NCBI GenBank assembly: GCA_948470255.1
Contig: CAOKOS010000028.1
Location: 1-33,230, forward strand
Reading direction: 5' to 3'
DNA: 33,230 nt
Source of the DNA: an uncultured Lachnotalea sp.
GTDB lineage: Bacteria > Bacillota > Clostridia > Lachnospirales > Lachnospiraceae
Part shown: positions 31,908-33,230 of the stretch, piece after piece
How the letters are laid out: every line of letters starts with the position of its first letter
How positions within the stretch are numbered: position 1 is the first letter of the stretch
The notes under the pieces: generated by a model
Databases searched by the model: none
Told to the model about the DNA's origin: nothing
What the model saw: the letters and a program-made list of their open reading frames with translations, nothing else
Translations under genes and position numbers: made by a program

Positions 31908-33182
31908 GTGGTTAAGAAAGAGATGATAGCAATGCTGCTGGCTGGAGGCCAGGGCAGCAGACTGGGGGTTTTGACGGCAAATGTGGCCAAACCCGCGACA
32001 GCTTTTGGCGGCAAATATCGTATAATTGATTTTCCGCTTAGCAACTGCATTAATTCCGGCATTGATACGGTGGGTGTGCTGACCCAGTACCAGCCGCTCC
32101 GGTTAAATTCTCATATCGGAATTGGTATTCCCTGGGATTTGGACAGGAATATCGGAGGCGTGACAGTGCTTCCGCCTTATGAGAAGAGTAAAAACAGTGA
32201 GTGGTATACTGGCACGGCCAATGCCATTTACCAGAACCTGCAGTATATGGAATCTTATAATCCGGAATATGTCCTGATTTTATCAGGAGATCATATTTAC
32301 AAGATGGATTATGAGGTGATGCTTGACTACCATAAGGCGAACAATGCGGATATTACCATCGCCGCCCTTCCCGTTCCCATGGAAGAGGCCAGCCGTTTCG
32401 GTGTGGTGATTACCGATGAGAACAGCCGGATCACCGAGTTTGAGGAGAAGCCGGAGCATCCCAGGAGCAATCTGGCGTCTATGGGTATTTATATCTTCAG
32501 CTGGAAAGTGTTAAAGGAAGCTCTTATCAAGATGTCCGATGAGCCAGGCTGTGATTTCGGTAAACATGTAATCCCTTACTGCCACAGTAAGGGGGACAGG
32601 ATTTTTGCCTTTGAGTACAATGGATACTGGAAAGACGTAGGGACTCTTGGCTCCTATTGGGAAGCAAATATGGAGCTGGTGGATATCATTCCCGTATTTA
32701 ACCTGTATGAGGAGTTCTGGAAAATCTATACCAAGAGCGATATTCTTCCTCCTCAGTATGTTTCCAGTGAGTCTGTCATTGAGAGGAGTATCATTGCCGA
32801 AGGAACGGAAGTCTATGGACAGGTTTACAATTCAGTGGTGGGTGTTGGAGTAAAGATCGGCAAAGGGGCTGTGGTGCGGGATTCCATCCTGATGTCAGGT
32901 GTCATGATCGGGGACGGAACTGTTGTGGACAAAGCGATTATTGCTGATAATGTAAAAGTCGGCGCCAATGTCCGTCTGGGATGGGGCGACTATGCAGAGA
33001 GCAAGCTGAATCCCAAGGTTTACGCATTCGATTTGGTGACGATTGGGGAAGAGTCTTATATTCCTGACAATGTAACTGTGGGAAGGAACACAGCTATTTC
33101 CGGTATTACAGAATCTTCAGATTATCCTGACGGAACTTTAGGCAGCGGAGATTATATTATAAAGGCAGGTGGCGTAAAGTGA
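31908..33182 (+). CDS. glgC: Glucose-1-phosphate adenylyltransferase
   Basis: The 424-residue enzyme makes ADP-glucose from ATP and glucose-1-phosphate, the committed step of bacterial glycogen synthesis. It shows the nucleotide loop [31 protein letters not shown], the GTANAIYQN segment, the catalytic [11 protein letters not shown] (Asp) and the sugar site FEEKPEHP. The C-terminal part is a left-handed beta-helix with repeats such as [19 protein letters not shown]. The start is GTG with AAGAGGTGAT just upstream. It overlaps glgD by 4 bases; in Firmicutes GlgC and GlgD form a heterotetramer. Confidence 0.97.
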   Translation: MVKKEMIAMLLAGGQGSRLGVLTANVAKPATAFGGKYRIIDFPLSNCINSGIDTVGVLTQYQPLRLNSHIGIGIPWDLDRNIGGVTVLPPYEKSKNSEWYTGTANAIYQNLQYMESYNPEYVLILSGDHIYKMDYEVMLDYHKANNADITIAALPVPMEEASRFGVVITDENSRITEFEEKPEHPRSNLASMGIYIFSWKVLKEALIKMSDEPGCDFGKHVIPYCHSKGDRIFAFEYNGYWKDVGTLGSYWEANMELVDIIPVFNLYEEFWKIYTKSDILPPQYVSSESVIERSIIAEGTEVYGQVYNSVVGVGVKIGKGAVVRDSILMSGVMIGDGTVVDKAIIADNVKVGANVRLGWGDYAESKLNPKVYAFDLVTIGEESYIPDNVTVGRNTAISGITESSDYPDGTLGSGDYIIKAGGVK

Positions 33183-33230
33183 GAGCGGTAGGTATTATTC
33201 TGGCAGGCGGTAACAATAAAAAAATGAGGG
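33179..33230 (+). CDS. glgD: GlgD, glucose-1-phosphate adenylyltransferase-like subunit (partial, 5' end)
   Basis: A GTG overlapping the glgC stop as GTGA opens a frame, [17 protein letters not shown], that runs off the window. It has the nucleotidyltransferase loop LAGG but not the QGSRL seen in GlgC, as expected for the non-catalytic GlgD regulatory partner. Position and overlap support translational coupling with glgC. Confidence 0.85.
   Translation, partial: MRAVGIILAGGNNKKMR

Overview
The window looks like a chromosomal stretch from an anaerobic, spore-forming, moderate-GC Clostridia, most likely Lachnospiraceae. This is inferred from gene content and style: pyruvate phosphate dikinase, glgC-glgD, a CotS-type spore coat protein, YhaO/YhaN, two MATE pumps, strong GGAGG ribosome sites, frequent GTG/TTG starts, and near-consensus TTGACA/TATAAT promoters. 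No integrase, transposase, phage gene or CRISPR array is visible. Most of it reads as ordinary chromosome.

Layout. (1) 1-3303: the C-terminal part of a heptad-repeat MMPL/RND-type exporter whose 5' part is missing, then a marR-MATE operon on the minus strand with a consensus promoter and a palindrome over its -10. (2) 3460-9664: a solitary type I DNA methyltransferase subunit with no S or R partner, a tandem-GNAT acetyltransferase, an EamA permease-PepF operon, and a nitroreductase. GNAT and the permease are divergent and their promoters overlap at the -35. (3) 9748-11599: tRNA-Gly(GCC) with its own promoter and terminator, a long hairpin, two overlapping genes of unknown function that share a repeated helical motif, and an unlisted 45-aa basic protein. 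(4) 11603-14374: a CadA/ZntA-type P1B ATPase with an exceptional His/Cys tandem-repeat tail, preceded by an ArsR/SmtB-like operator but no repressor gene. (5) 14492-17675: a second MATE pump, a methyltransferase and Hsp33 in one direction. (6) 17886-22557: ppdK, then a methyl-accepting chemotaxis receptor behind a sigma-28-like -10. (7) 22835-27288: PfkB-family kinase, SGNH hydrolase, chorismate synthase, HAD phosphatase and an MBL-fold hydrolase. (8) 27388-31683: a CotS-like spore protein with a sigma-E-like promoter, then yhaO-yhaN on the minus strand. (9) 31840-33230: glgC and the first codons of glgD, overlapping by 4 nt.

Central carbon storage and glycolysis (ppdK, glgCD), metal and drug export, oxidative protection (Hsp33), sporulation and chemotaxis are all represented. 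The least explained items are the two-gene unknown operon at 10104-11310, the His-rich metal pump and its orphan operator, the solitary HsdM, and the broken exporter at the left edge.
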